Positions 15,330-23,753 of a DNA stretch of 64,000 bases are shown one piece after another. The stretch is from Prauserella shujinwangii (GTDB lineage: Bacteria; Actinomycetota; Actinomycetes; Mycobacteriales; Pseudonocardiaceae): NCBI RefSeq assembly GCF_003001955.1, contig NZ_PVNH01000012.1, forward strand, positions 172,126-236,125. Direction: 5' to 3'. The position numbers were made by a program, and so were the translations under genes. The first letter of the stretch is position 1, and the number at the start of each line of letters is the position of its first letter. The notes below the pieces were generated by a model, which saw nothing but the letters and a program-made list of their open reading frames with translations, had not been told where the DNA came from and searched no databases.

Positions 15330-17642
15330 GTGTCCACCGTTCCCGCCGATCCCGACGGCAACAGCGATGCCGAGCTGATCGCAGCGGTGCGGAACGGCGA
15401 CCTGACGGCGTACGGCACCCTCTACGAGCGGCACGTCGCCGCCGCGGGCAACCTCGCCCGGCAGCTCACCAGGTCGACGGCCGAGGCGGACGACCTCGTG
15501 TCCGAGGCGTTCGCGAAGGTGCTCGACACCCTGCGCGCGGGCAAGGGGCCGGACAGCGCGTTCCGCGCGTACCTGCTGACCGCGCTGCGGCACACCGCCT
15601 ACGACAAGACGCGCAAGGACAAGCGCGTCGACCTCAACGAGGACATGACCGCGGTCGGCGGGGCGGCGGCCGAGGCGCTGACCGTGCCGTTCTCCGACAC
15701 GGCGGTGGCGGGGCTGGAACGCACGATGGCGGCCAAGGCGTTCGCGCGGCTGCCGGAGCGCTGGCAGGCCGTCCTGTGGCACACCGAGATCGAGCAGCAG
15801 TCCCCCGCCGAGGTCGCGCCGATCCTCGGGCTCACGCCCAACGGCGTCTCCGCGCTCGCCTACCGGGCCCGCGAGGGCCTGCGGCAGGCGTATCTGCAGG
15901 TGCACCTCGCGGAGACGGCCGCGGAGCGGTGCCGCGCCACGGCCGACCGGCTCGGCGCGTGGACCCGCGACGGGCTGTCCAAGCGCGAACGCGCGCAGGT
16001 GGAGACACACCTCGACGACTGCGCGCAGTGCCGCGCCCTGGCGGCCGAGCTCGCCGACGTCAACGGCGCCCTGCGCGCGGTGGTGGCCCCGCTCGTGCTG
16101 GGCGGCGCCGCCCTCGGCTACCTCGCCACGGCGGGGGCGGGGAAGGCGTCCGCCGCCACGGCCGGTGCGGTCGCCGCCGGTGCCGCGGCGGGCTCGTCGG
16201 GGGGCGCGGCCGCCGGTGCCGCGGCCGGCGGTCCCCGGCAGTTCGTGGGTGTGGCCGCGTCGGGGGTGGCGATGGCCGCCGCCGTCGCGGTGGCGCTGAC
16301 CGCGGGCGGGGGCGCCCCGAGCATCCCCGCCGCCCAGCAACCGCCGCCCGCGGTGGAGGCACCGGCGAACCCGCAGCCACCACCGCGACCGCAGCCCCAG
16401 CCGCAACCACAACCACAGCCACAACCGCAGCCGCAGCCACCGGCGCCGGAACCCCAGCCGGAACCGGCGCCCCCGCCCCCACCGCCGCCCGCACCCGGCG
16501 CACCGGCGCCCGCGCCGGAACAGCCCCCGCCCGCGCCCCCGGAGGTCACCGCCGAGGGACCGCCCGGCGGGATCGAACTGGTGCCCGGCGCGGGCACGGT
16601 CGAGCTGCCGATCACCGTCCGCAACGGCGGCGGCAGCACCTCCGACCCGGTGGTCGTCACCCTGAACCTGCCTGCGGGTGTGTCCGCCGAGGGACCACCG
16701 GGCGGGGGCGGCGGCGCTCCGGCCGGAGCGCCGCGCCAGGCCGGGACGGTCGCCGAGACGGTCGACTGCCCGGGCGGCACCGGGACCGTGACCTGCCGCA
16801 CCACCGAAGGGCTGCGTCCCGGGGAGTCCGCGGTGCTGCGCTTCCGGCTGCGCGCCGACGAGACCGCCCGGCCCGGCGAGGTCACCGGCACGGTGAGCTC
16901 CGGCAGCCCGGTCGAGGTGACCATCCGCGTGCCGGTGGCCGTGGCGGCCAGGGACGACGTGTTCCTGCAGGCCGCCAACGCGTGGCACCCGTGGAGCCGG
17001 ACCGTGCGCGTCGTCGTCCGCAACGACGGCACGCAGCCGAGGACGGCAGAGGTCGGCACGGACACCGAGGCCTACCCGGTGATCGGCGGGCACCGGGTCG
17101 ACTGCGGGTCCGGCACCGGCGCGATGCGGTGCACCAGCAGGGACCCGCTCGAACCCGGCGAGGAGCTGCGGTTCTGGATCAGCGTGCCGCAGACGTTCCG
17201 GCCCGTGGACGACGTGACGGTCACGGCCACGCTGGGCACGGCGAGCGCGGCGAAGACGGTGCGGTTCGAGTGCTGGTACCTGCGCCCCTGGTCGTGCCGC
17301 TGGCCGGACCCCGGCGGGCCGAAACCGGCGGATCCCCCGGCCTCGGCGACCGTGACGACCCCGACCACCGCGACGACCACGCCGACACCGACCGGGACCG
17401 GCGAGAGTTCCCCGCCCGGGGACGAGCCGGGCAGCACCCCCGGCGAGCACGGGCGGCCGGAGCCGACCACGCCGGACCGGCCCGCCCCCACGGCGCCCGG
17501 AGAGCTGCCCACCGAGCGGCCCGGCGACGGCGAGCGGACCGAGCCGGAGACGTCCGGCGGGCGGCCGTCGCCACCGGCCCCGCCCGCCCGGCACGAGCCC
17601 GACGACCCGCGGTGGTGGGACTGGGTGCCCTGGCTCGGCTGA
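15330..17642 (+). CDS. ECF-type sigma factor fused to zinc finger, membrane anchor and extracytoplasmic domains
   Basis: A 770-aa protein, about four times longer than a normal ECF sigma factor. Order: sigma region 2 (about 10-85), region 4 (about 130-190, FARLPERWQAVLWHTEIEQQ with HTH SPAEVAPILGLTPNGVSALA), an anti-sigma-type zinc finger H227-x3-C231-x2-C234, one or two hydrophobic segments (about 248-270 and 303-324), a Pro/Gln repeat tract (about 341-405), two DUF11-like beta domains (about 411-534 and 541-647) and a Thr/Pro/Glu-rich tail ending WWDWVPWLG. GTG 15330 follows GAGGAGA. Sensor, anti-sigma module and sigma factor appear combined in one chain, so activation may need proteolysis or a conformational signal. 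Similar C-terminally extended ECF groups are known in Actinobacteria. Confidence 0.88.
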   Translation: MSTVPADPDGNSDAELIAAVRNGDLTAYGTLYERHVAAAGNLARQLTRSTAEADDLVSEAFAKVLDTLRAGKGPDSAFRAYLLTALRHTAYDKTRKDKRVDLNEDMTAVGGAAAEALTVPFSDTAVAGLERTMAAKAFARLPERWQAVLWHTEIEQQSPAEVAPILGLTPNGVSALAYRAREGLRQAYLQVHLAETAAERCRATADRLGAWTRDGLSKRERAQVETHLDDCAQCRALAAELADVNGALRAVVAPLVLGGAALGYLATAGAGKASAATAGAVAAGAAAGSSGGAAAGAAAGGPRQFVGVAASGVAMAAAVAVALTAGGGAPSIPAAQQPPPAVEAPANPQPPPRPQPQPQPQPQPQPQPQPPAPEPQPEPAPPPPPPPAPGAPAPAPEQPPPAPPEVTAEGPPGGIELVPGAGTVELPITVRNGGGSTSDPVVVTLNLPAGVSAEGPPGGGGGAPAGAPRQAGTVAETVDCPGGTGTVTCRTTEGLRPGESAVLRFRLRADETARPGEVTGTVSSGSPVEVTIRVPVAVAARDDVFLQAANAWHPWSRTVRVVVRNDGTQPRTAEVGTDTEAYPVIGGHRVDCGSGTGAMRCTSRDPLEPGEELRFWISVPQTFRPVDDVTVTATLGTASAAKTVRFECWYLRPWSCRWPDPGGPKPADPPASATVTTPTTATTTPTPTGTGESSPPGDEPGSTPGEHGRPEPTTPDRPAPTAPGELPTERPGDGERTEPETSGGRPSPPAPPARHEPDDPRWWDWVPWLG
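16374..16500. repeat. Pro-Gln/Pro-Ala codon repeat within the sigma factor gene
   Basis: Tandem CAGCC(A/G)CAACC-type units code for a (PQ)n tract followed by Pro/Ala runs. It forms a stiff spacer after the membrane segment, as in cell-wall-spanning proteins. Likely length-variable between strains. Confidence 0.75.
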
Positions 17643-17654
17643 CGCCCCGCCCCG

Positions 17655-17709
17655 GGCGGTGAATGGCACATCGCCTGCGCTGAACGCAGGGGATGTGCCA
17701 TTCACCGCC
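17655..17709. terminator. Palindrome family D, copy 1
   Basis: Outer arms 17655-17672 and 17692-17709 (18 bp, containing GTGAATGGCACATC) plus inner arms CCTGCG/CGCAGG around CTGAA. It follows the sigma factor stop by 12 bp and precedes the gtrA promoter. A related element lies at 28850-28896. Confidence 0.75.
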
Positions 17710-17765
17710 GGTCGCCGGAGTGAGGTCGTTCACCCCTTTGGCGGCACGGACGGGTGCCCGATGCG

Positions 17766-17771
17766 TAGACT
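17766..17771 (+). promoter_or_regulatory. -10-like element of gtrA (leaderless)
   Basis: TAGACT with 6 nt to GTG 17778; no Shine-Dalgarno site is possible, so a leaderless mRNA is inferred. Confidence 0.55.
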
Positions 17772-17777
17772 GCCGTC

Positions 17778-18323
17778 GTGGCCGTTGTCGAAACCGTGCT
17801 CGCGCATGTGCCCGCACCCGTGCGGGCGCTGCTGGTCAGGCACCGGGAACTGCTGAAGTTCGCGATCGTCGGCGGCACCACGTTCCTGGTCGACAACGGC
17901 ATCTGGTACCTGCTCAAGCTGACCGTGCTGGAGGCGAAGCCGACCACGGCGAAGGGCATCGCGATCATCGTCGCGATGGTCGTGTCGTACGTGCTCAACC
18001 GGGAGTGGTCGTTCCGCACCCGCGGCGGCCGCGAGCGGTACCACGAGGCGGCGCTGTTCTTCCTGATCAGCGGGTGCGCGCTGGTGGTGAACCTGATCCC
18101 GCTGTACGCGTCCCGGTACGTGCTCGACCTGCAGCAGCCGAACGTGTCGCTACTGGTCCAGGAGACGGCCGACTTCGTCAGCGGCTCGATCGTCGGCATG
18201 CTGCTGGCGATGCTGTTCCGGTTCTGGGGCCTGCGCAAGTGGGTGTTCCCCGACGAGCTGGGGCAGCGCCGCAACGAGGTCGAGGAGGAGCCCGAGCCCG
18301 CGCTCACCGGCGACCGGGCCTGA
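17778..18323 (+). CDS. GtrA family membrane protein
   Basis: A 181-aa protein with four membrane segments. Family motif FAIVGGTTFLVDNGIWYLL (about residues 28-46) and NREWSFRTRGG between helices 2 and 3. GtrA-type proteins are thought to move or position polyprenyl-phosphate-linked sugars for glycosylation of the outer surface. In M. tuberculosis Rv3277 holds the same place next to purK. The nearby GT87 genes, which would use polyprenol-linked mannose, make a shared role in lipoglycan assembly plausible. Convergent with the histidine kinase, 4 bp apart. Confidence 0.88.
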   Translation: MAVVETVLAHVPAPVRALLVRHRELLKFAIVGGTTFLVDNGIWYLLKLTVLEAKPTTAKGIAIIVAMVVSYVLNREWSFRTRGGRERYHEAALFFLISGCALVVNLIPLYASRYVLDLQQPNVSLLVQETADFVSGSIVGMLLAMLFRFWGLRKWVFPDELGQRRNEVEEEPEPALTGDRA

Positions 18324-18327
18324 CGGT

Positions 18328-19611
18328 CTAGCGCGGCACCCGCTCGGCGGGCCAGCGCACGTCGGCCACGTCGGCGGCCGTGGGCACCCGCAGGAACAGG
18401 CTGAACGTCGCGGGCCGCTTCACCGACAGCTCCAGCCTGCCGCCGTCGGCCTCGGCCAGCGCGCGCGCCAGCGCCAGCCCGACGCCCGTGGACCCGCCGC
18501 CGGAGAAGCCCCGGTCGAAGATGTGCGGGGCGAGGTCGTCGGGAATCCCGGCGCCGGTGTCGCTCACCTCGATCACCACGGTGCCCTCGGCGTCCGGGCG
18601 CCACGCGGTGACCGTGACGGTGCCCGCGCCGTGCCGCAGCGCGTTGTCCAGCAGCACGCCGACGACCTCCCGCAACCGGCCCGGCGTGGCCCTGGCCATG
18701 GGCGCGCCGGCCACCCGCAGCCGCAGCGTCCGGCCCTCGGCCCGCAGCAGCTGCCGCCACTCCTCGACGATCTCGGGCAGCGTGGCGGCGAGATCCACCG
18801 GTTCGGCACCGACCTCGCTGGCGGCGCGGGCGGCGGCCAGCAGCTCGTCCAGCGCCTCGGCCAGCCGGTCCGCCTGCTCCTGCGCGGCCTGGGCGTCCTC
18901 GGCGACATCCGGGTCCGGATGCGCGGCCAGCGGCTCCAGCCGCAGCTGCAACGCGGTGAGCCTGCTCCGCAGCTGGTGGGAGACGTCCCCGACGAGCTGG
19001 CGCTCGCGCTGCACGAGCTGCGCCAGCGCGGTGCCGGAGGCGTCGAGCGCCTCGGCGACCATGTCCAGCTCGCCGACCCCGTAGCGCCGCGGGTCGGGCC
19101 GGAAGTCGCCGCCGCCGAGCCGCGCGGCCCGGCCCGCGACGTGCCGGAGCGGCTGGGCCAGGCGCTGCGCGGTGACCGTGGCCACGATCGTGCCGATGCC
19201 CACGGACAGCACCACGAGCAGCATCACCGCCACAGCCACCTGGGTCTGCCTGGTCCGCAGCGGGGTCGCCGGGATGGCGAGCTGCACCGTGCCGCCCTTC
19301 GCGATCGGCACGCTCTCCACGACGACGTCGTCGCCGGGGTCGGTGCCGTAGCGCAGCGGTTCGGCGCCGGGCCGCCGGACGACGAGCTCCCCCGCCCTGG
19401 GCACGGCCGCGCGCACCGGCTGCAGGTCCAGCGGCCGGGAGTCGGCGAGCTGGTCGTCCAGGATCGCGGCGATCCGCTGGGCGTTGGACGCCAGGTCCTC
19501 GCGGGCCAGGTTCTCCACCAGCAGCAGCCCGGTCACCCCGAGCGGGACCCCGAGCGCGGTGCCCGTGACGGCGACCGCGAGGAGGATGGCGAGCAGGATC
19601 CGGCGGCGCAC
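18328..19611 (-). CDS. Sensor histidine kinase
   Basis: A 427-aa membrane kinase: helix 1 (about 5-30), extracytoplasmic sensor (31-120), helix 2 (about 125-148), HAMP linker, H-box with the phosphoacceptor His in GDVSHQLRSRLTALQ, then HATPase_c with N-box VGVLLDNALRHG, G1 DTGAGIPDD and G2 STGVGLALARALAEADGG. Starts at GTG 19609-19611, three bases after the response-regulator stop codon, so both are one operon. The signal is not evident. Confidence 0.93.
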   Translation of the reverse strand: MRRRILLAILLAVAVTGTALGVPLGVTGLLLVENLAREDLASNAQRIAAILDDQLADSRPLDLQPVRAAVPRAGELVVRRPGAEPLRYGTDPGDDVVVESVPIAKGGTVQLAIPATPLRTRQTQVAVAVMLLVVLSVGIGTIVATVTAQRLAQPLRHVAGRAARLGGGDFRPDPRRYGVGELDMVAEALDASGTALAQLVQRERQLVGDVSHQLRSRLTALQLRLEPLAAHPDPDVAEDAQAAQEQADRLAEALDELLAAARAASEVGAEPVDLAATLPEIVEEWRQLLRAEGRTLRLRVAGAPMARATPGRLREVVGVLLDNALRHGAGTVTVTAWRPDAEGTVVIEVSDTGAGIPDDLAPHIFDRGFSGGGSTGVGLALARALAEADGGRLELSVKRPATFSLFLRVPTAADVADVRWPAERVPR

Positions 19612-19614
19612 GGG

Positions 19615-20313
19615 TCACTCGGTGTTGAAGCGGAACCCGACGCCGCGCACGGTCGCGATGCGCTCGCCGTCACCGGGTTTCGGGGCCTGTCCCGTGGCCT
19701 CCTCGACGGCGATGGCGAGCTTGCGCCGCAGCCACGACATGTGCATGTCGAGGGTCTTCGAGGTCTTCGACTCCAGGTCGTTCCACACCTCGGCCAGGAT
19801 CTCGTCCCGGCTGACGACGTGCCCGGCCCGGCTCATCAGGACGCGCAGCAGCTCGAACTCCTTGTTCGCCAGCGGGACCTCCTGGCCCTCGACCGTGACC
19901 AGCCGCGCTCCCACGTCCATCCGCACCCCGCCCACGTCGAGCACCTCCGGCACCCGCCTGCGCAGCAGCGCCCGGATCCGCGCCAGCAGTTCCGCCAGCC
20001 GGAACGGCTTGGCCACGTAGTCGTCGGCGCCCGCGTCGAGGCCGACCACGAAGTCCACCTCGTCGGTCCGCGCGGTGAGCATGAGCACCGGGATCTCGGC
20101 CCCGCCCGCCCGGAGTCTGCGGCAGACCTCCAGTCCGTCCATGCCGGGCAGGCCGAGGTCGAGGACCAGCAGGTCCACCCGCCGCTGGGTACACGCCGCC
20201 AGCGTCCCCGGCCCGTCGGAGACGATCTCGACGTCGTAGCCCTCGCGCTGCAACGCCCTGGACAGCGGCTCCGCGATCGCGGGATCGTCTTCGGCAAGTA
20301 GGACGGTGCTCAC
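19615..20313 (-). CDS. OmpR/PhoB-type response regulator
   Basis: A 232-aa regulator with receiver domain (acid pocket D9-D10, phosphoacceptor D52 in LLVLDLGLPGMDG, KPF at about 101-103) and a C-terminal winged helix (EFELLRVLMSRAGHVVSRDE ... RGVGFRF). Start GTG 20311-20313; a TAGAGT element lies 7 nt upstream, so the mRNA is probably leaderless. First gene of the two-component operon. Confidence 0.94.
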   Translation of the reverse strand: MSTVLLAEDDPAIAEPLSRALQREGYDVEIVSDGPGTLAACTQRRVDLLVLDLGLPGMDGLEVCRRLRAGGAEIPVLMLTARTDEVDFVVGLDAGADDYVAKPFRLAELLARIRALLRRRVPEVLDVGGVRMDVGARLVTVEGQEVPLANKEFELLRVLMSRAGHVVSRDEILAEVWNDLESKTSKTLDMHMSWLRRKLAIAVEEATGQAPKPGDGERIATVRGVGFRFNTE

Positions 20314-20320
20314 CTCGCCA

Positions 20321-20326
20321 ACTCTA
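20321..20326 (-). promoter_or_regulatory. -10-like element of the response regulator operon (leaderless)
   Basis: TAGAGT on the minus strand, 7 nt before GTG 20313. It overlaps the likely promoter area of the divergent hisN gene. Confidence 0.5.
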
Positions 20327-20349
20327 CGGTGGCAGGGCATGAAAACATC

Positions 20350-21141
20350 GTGACCGTGTCCTCCTACGGTGCCGATCTCACGCTGGCCGGCAGGCTCGCC
20401 GACGCCGCGGACAAGATCACCACGGCGCGGTTCCGCGCCCTGGATCTCGACGTCAGCAGCAAGCCCGACCGCACGCCGGTGACCGACGCGGACACGGCGG
20501 TGGAGGACGCGATCCGCACGGTGCTGGCGGCGGAGCGGCCCGGCGACGCGGTGGCGGGTGAGGAACGGGGCGGCGCCGCGGCGGCCCCCGGCCGGGTGTG
20601 GGTGCTCGACCCGATCGACGGCACGAAGAACTTCCTGCGCGGCGCGCCGGTGTGGGCGACGCTGATCGCGCTCGTCGAGGACGGCACCCCCGTGGTCGGC
20701 CTGGTGAGCGCCCCGCTGCTGGGCAGGCGCTGGTGGGCGAGCGCGGGTGGCGGCGCGTTCGTGCGCGACGACGCGGGCGAGCACCGGCTGTCGGTGTCCG
20801 GGGTGCGGACGCTGGCCGACGCCTACGCCTCCACGACCGACCTGGGCTCGTGGACCGAGTACCACTCCAGGGAGGCGTACCTGGCCTTCACCGACGCGTG
20901 CTGGGAGACCAGGGCGTTCGGCGACTTCTGGCAGCACTGCCTGGTCGCGGAGGGCGCGCTGGACGTCGCCGCCGAGCCGATCGTGAACTCGTGGGACGTC
21001 GCGGCGGCGCAGGTCCTGGTGACCGAGGCCGGGGGCCGGTTCACCGATCTCACCGGCGCCGAGCGGTTCGACGGCGGCTCCGCGCTGTCCACCAACGGCC
21101 ACGTGCACGACGCCGCGCTCGCCCTGCTCCGCGTGCGCTGA
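20350..21141 (+). CDS. hisN: Histidinol-phosphatase / inositol-monophosphatase family enzyme
   Basis: A 263-aa Mg-dependent phosphatase. Metal-binding motifs of the family: SKPDRTPVTDADTAVED, GEERGG, WVLDPIDGTKNFLRGAP (DPIDGT) and WDVAAAQVLVTEAGG near the C-terminus. The closest actinobacterial group is HisN, the histidinol-phosphate phosphatase, but an inositol phosphatase role cannot be excluded. The start is uncertain: GTG 20350 or GTG 20356. Divergent from the two-component operon. Confidence 0.82.
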   Translation: MTVSSYGADLTLAGRLADAADKITTARFRALDLDVSSKPDRTPVTDADTAVEDAIRTVLAAERPGDAVAGEERGGAAAAPGRVWVLDPIDGTKNFLRGAPVWATLIALVEDGTPVVGLVSAPLLGRRWWASAGGGAFVRDDAGEHRLSVSGVRTLADAYASTTDLGSWTEYHSREAYLAFTDACWETRAFGDFWQHCLVAEGALDVAAEPIVNSWDVAAAQVLVTEAGGRFTDLTGAERFDGGSALSTNGHVHDAALALLRVR

Positions 21142-21144
21142 CGA

Positions 21145-21417
21145 TCAGGGGAGCACGCCGACGGCGCCGCGCGCGACCTGGGCCCACGCGAGCCTGCCGA
21201 ACAGGTAGTGGCAGGCGACCTGCTCGTTGGTGAACCGGGCCCAGTCGTAGCGGTTGCCCTGCTCCCGCCAGAACACCTCCCACGTCACCTCGCCGTCGTC
21301 GGTGGGCTCCTCGTTGCGCAGCAGGCACCAGCTGTTGTCCGCCTCGCTGCCGACCGACACCACCTCGTGCGGCACTCCGACCGCTTCCAGCCACCGCACG
21401 ATCGACTCGGTGTTCAC
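21145..21417 (-). CDS. Candidate immunity protein for the TNT toxin
   Basis: A 90-aa soluble, acidic protein, starting at GTG 21415-21417 which overlaps the toxin stop codon (GTGA). No family is recognised. It is rich in Trp (SWCLLRNEE, VTWEVFWREQ, YDWARFTNEQ). Immediate translational coupling downstream of a TNT NADase gene is the expected place for an immunity factor, as for IFT after CpnT in M. tuberculosis; I see no clear sequence resemblance to IFT. Confidence 0.65.
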   Translation of the reverse strand: MNTESIVRWLEAVGVPHEVVSVGSEADNSWCLLRNEEPTDDGEVTWEVFWREQGNRYDWARFTNEQVACHYLFGRLAWAQVARGAVGVLP

Positions 21418-23420
21418 CGCTGTCCGACCTCCTCGAACGTGACATCCGCCAGGTAGCCCAGGATCACCAGCTCGGCGGCGGAGTAGACGGACCGGAACCG
21501 CTCACCGCCCCCCGGCTGGCCGAACCAGCCCGCCGACAGGGTGCGCCACATCGGCACCTCGCGCCGCACCCGGTACCGCCGGTAGCCCGCCGCCAGGTGC
21601 GACGGCGGCAGCGAGCGCCGCGCGAACGGCGTGCCGTCGGCCGCGAACACCCGGCCGTGCGCGGTGCCGAACCGGTCGAGCAGGGTCCCCTCCGGCAGCA
21701 GCACCGGCTCCCCCTCGGTGCACCCGCCCTCGGGGTAGCGCTCCCCCGGCGGCCACGCGTACTCGGGCCGCTCCCCGGGATGCACCAGGTAGCGGTGGTC
21801 CCACTCCCGTTCGGACAGGCCGCCGAGCGGGTCGTGGCCCTCGGTCAGCGCCGCGGGCGGGCACGGCAGCACCTCGGCCGGGGGCGGCGCGGGCTGCCGC
21901 CAGCCGTGGCGCAGCCAGGCCAGGGCGTGCCCCGGATCGAGGACGTCGGACCGGGGGTGGTCGTGCGGCGGGAACCGCAGCCCGGCCGCGTAGTCGACGT
22001 CCGCGGGCGGCGCGGGCAGCTGCCGGGCGGGGCGGTCGGTCGCCACCGGCAGGTGCCCGATCGGGAACATGTGCACGCAGAACAGGGCGATGATGCTCGC
22101 CCGCTCCTGCCTCGGCGAGCCGAGCGGCACGGGCGCAGCGGGCGGCTGCGGCCGGACCGGTTCCGGCGGCCTGCCGTGCGGCGCGTACTGGCCGGGCTGG
22201 TCCGGCTGCGGACCCCAGCGGGGAGCAGCGGCGAAACCCCCGCCCGCTCGGGGCGGCGGCTGTCCGGAGAACCCGCCAGGCGGCGGCCCAGCGGCCCCGG
22301 GTGGAGCTCCGGGGACGGGCCCGCCCACCGGGCCGCCCGCGTAGCCGCCGGGCGCGGGCCCGAACTGGGGCCCCGGCGGCGCTCCGGGCGGCGGGGGTGG
22401 CGGCGCGGGGGCCGGTCCGGGCCCCGGCGGGCCCGCCGCCGACGGCGCGGGACCCCCGGTGAATCCGGACAGGCTCGTCTGCGCGGGCGGGGTGGGCACG
22501 TCGGGGCGGAGCGAGAAGCCGGACGGCGGGGTCGGCGCGTCGGCGAACCCTCCCCCGGCGACGCCACGCGGGGGCGTGACGGCCCCGGGACCGATCGGGA
22601 TCGGTCCCGTGTCGGCGTCGGCGGCGGGCGGCAGCGGGAGCGGGTCGGGCCGGAACGGCGCGGCCACCGGGGGCACGGCGGGCGGCTCGCCGGGCACGGC
22701 AGGCGCGCGCGGCGGCACGTCGTCGATCCGCACGTCGTCGGGTGGTTCCGCGAGCCCCGGCCGGATGCCCACCTCGGCGCCGACGGTCTCCACCGGGGTG
22801 AGGGCGGCCTCGACCACCGCCCCGGGCAGGCCCGTCACCGCGCTCAGCAGCCCCGCCTGCCCGTCCGCCGTGCGCGCGCCGGGGTGGGTGCCGGCCAGCT
22901 CCCCCGGCGGACCGCCCTGCCCCGCGCCGGGGCCGACCGCGTCCGCGAGACCGTCGGTGACCGCCCCGACGTTGGCCGCGGTGCCGCGCAGCGCGGTGTC
23001 CAGCCCGAGCAGGGCGGCGGGATGGCCGGCGTCCGCCGCCCCGGTCGCGGCGTCGGCGTGCTTGGCCGCGTCGACGAGCTGGCGCACCAGCTCGGCCTTG
23101 GCGGCGCCGACCTGCTCGGCGGCGTGCTCCAGACGCTGCGCGGCCTGTCCCGCGTCGCGCGCCGCGGTGGTGAGCCGCCCGCTGTCCGGCTCCACGAACC
23201 CCGACCACATCCGTCTGGCCTGGTCCGCGGCCGGACCGGACATCGCGGCGAGCGCGCCGTTCGCCGCGCCGTCGGCGTCGGCCGCCAGGGCGGTCAGTTC
23301 CCGCTCCGCGGTACGCCACGCCGTGGCCTGCTCGCGCAGCGCGTCCTCGTCCGCCTCCGGCCACCGCACCCCCACCTTCGCGGCGATGCCGGCCAGCTCC
23401 GCGGGCAGCTCGATCCCCAT
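21414..23420 (-). CDS. Type VII-associated toxin with C-terminal TNT NAD+ glycohydrolase domain
   Basis: A 668-aa three-part protein. Residues ~1-160: helical WXG100-like/CpnT-type N-terminal domain (WPEADEDALREQATAWR, MWSGFVEPDSG). Residues ~165-430: very Pro/Gly/Ala-rich linker. Residues ~560-668: TNT domain, with LDRFGT (R583), DGTPFARRSLPP, YRRYRV and GWFGQPGGGERF (Q635), matching residues needed for NAD+ hydrolysis in the tuberculosis necrotizing toxin. TNT enzymes deplete NAD+ in target cells. It overlaps its candidate immunity gene and follows a WXG100-like and a YbaB-like gene in one operon. Export by a type VII system is inferred; no secretion genes are in the window. Confidence 0.9.
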   Translation of the reverse strand: MGIELPAELAGIAAKVGVRWPEADEDALREQATAWRTAERELTALAADADGAANGALAAMSGPAADQARRMWSGFVEPDSGRLTTAARDAGQAAQRLEHAAEQVGAAKAELVRQLVDAAKHADAATGAADAGHPAALLGLDTALRGTAANVGAVTDGLADAVGPGAGQGGPPGELAGTHPGARTADGQAGLLSAVTGLPGAVVEAALTPVETVGAEVGIRPGLAEPPDDVRIDDVPPRAPAVPGEPPAVPPVAAPFRPDPLPLPPAADADTGPIPIGPGAVTPPRGVAGGGFADAPTPPSGFSLRPDVPTPPAQTSLSGFTGGPAPSAAGPPGPGPAPAPPPPPPGAPPGPQFGPAPGGYAGGPVGGPVPGAPPGAAGPPPGGFSGQPPPRAGGGFAAAPRWGPQPDQPGQYAPHGRPPEPVRPQPPAAPVPLGSPRQERASIIALFCVHMFPIGHLPVATDRPARQLPAPPADVDYAAGLRFPPHDHPRSDVLDPGHALAWLRHGWRQPAPPPAEVLPCPPAALTEGHDPLGGLSEREWDHRYLVHPGERPEYAWPPGERYPEGGCTEGEPVLLPEGTLLDRFGTAHGRVFAADGTPFARRSLPPSHLAAGYRRYRVRREVPMWRTLSAGWFGQPGGGERFRSVYSAAELVILGYLADVTFEEVGQR

Positions 23421-23429
23421 CGCGCCCCG

Positions 23430-23753
23430 CTACCGGGTCCGGCCCGCGTCGGTGACGTCCGACACGGCCCGCTCGTCACCCGCGCGGTAGGCGGCGGCCG
23501 CGGCCGTGAACCGCTCACCGACCCCGGCCAGGTCGTCCGGCAGCCGCCGCAGGCGGTCGAGCGCCCCGGCAGCGGGTTCCGCGTGCGCGGCGGCGAAGCT
23601 GCGCCCGACGGCATCGGCGCCCCACGGCTCACCGGTCGCGTCGAGCGCCCGCCGCAGCTCCTCCGCCACCCGCGCGGCGCGCTCGGCGAGCGCCTCGAAC
23701 TCCCCGGCGTGCCTGCCGAGCCGATCGGCGTCGACCTCGAACCCGTCGCTCAT
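23430..23753 (-). CDS. WXG100-like small helical protein of the toxin operon
   Basis: A 107-aa, all-helical protein. The helical hairpin contains a Trp-x-Gly-like turn (GEPWGADAVGRSFAAAH, about residues 43-59), as in ESX/WXG100 secretion substrates. Start ATG 23751-23753 overlaps the stop of the preceding gene (ATGA), and the gene ends 9 bp before the toxin start. Probably a chaperone or secretion partner that pairs with the N-terminal domain of the TNT toxin. Confidence 0.75.
   Translation of the reverse strand: MSDGFEVDADRLGRHAGEFEALAERAARVAEELRRALDATGEPWGADAVGRSFAAAHAEPAAGALDRLRRLPDDLAGVGERFTAAAAAYRAGDERAVSDVTDAGRTR

Noticed and set aside
16374..16500. Possible CRISPR or satellite array
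   Set aside because: Short in-frame PQ codon repeats inside a gene; no spacer-repeat pattern.
15096..17705. 869-codon minus-strand frame opposite the sigma factor gene
   Set aside because: Antisense of the Pro/Gln-coding repeats; no start signal and no similarity.
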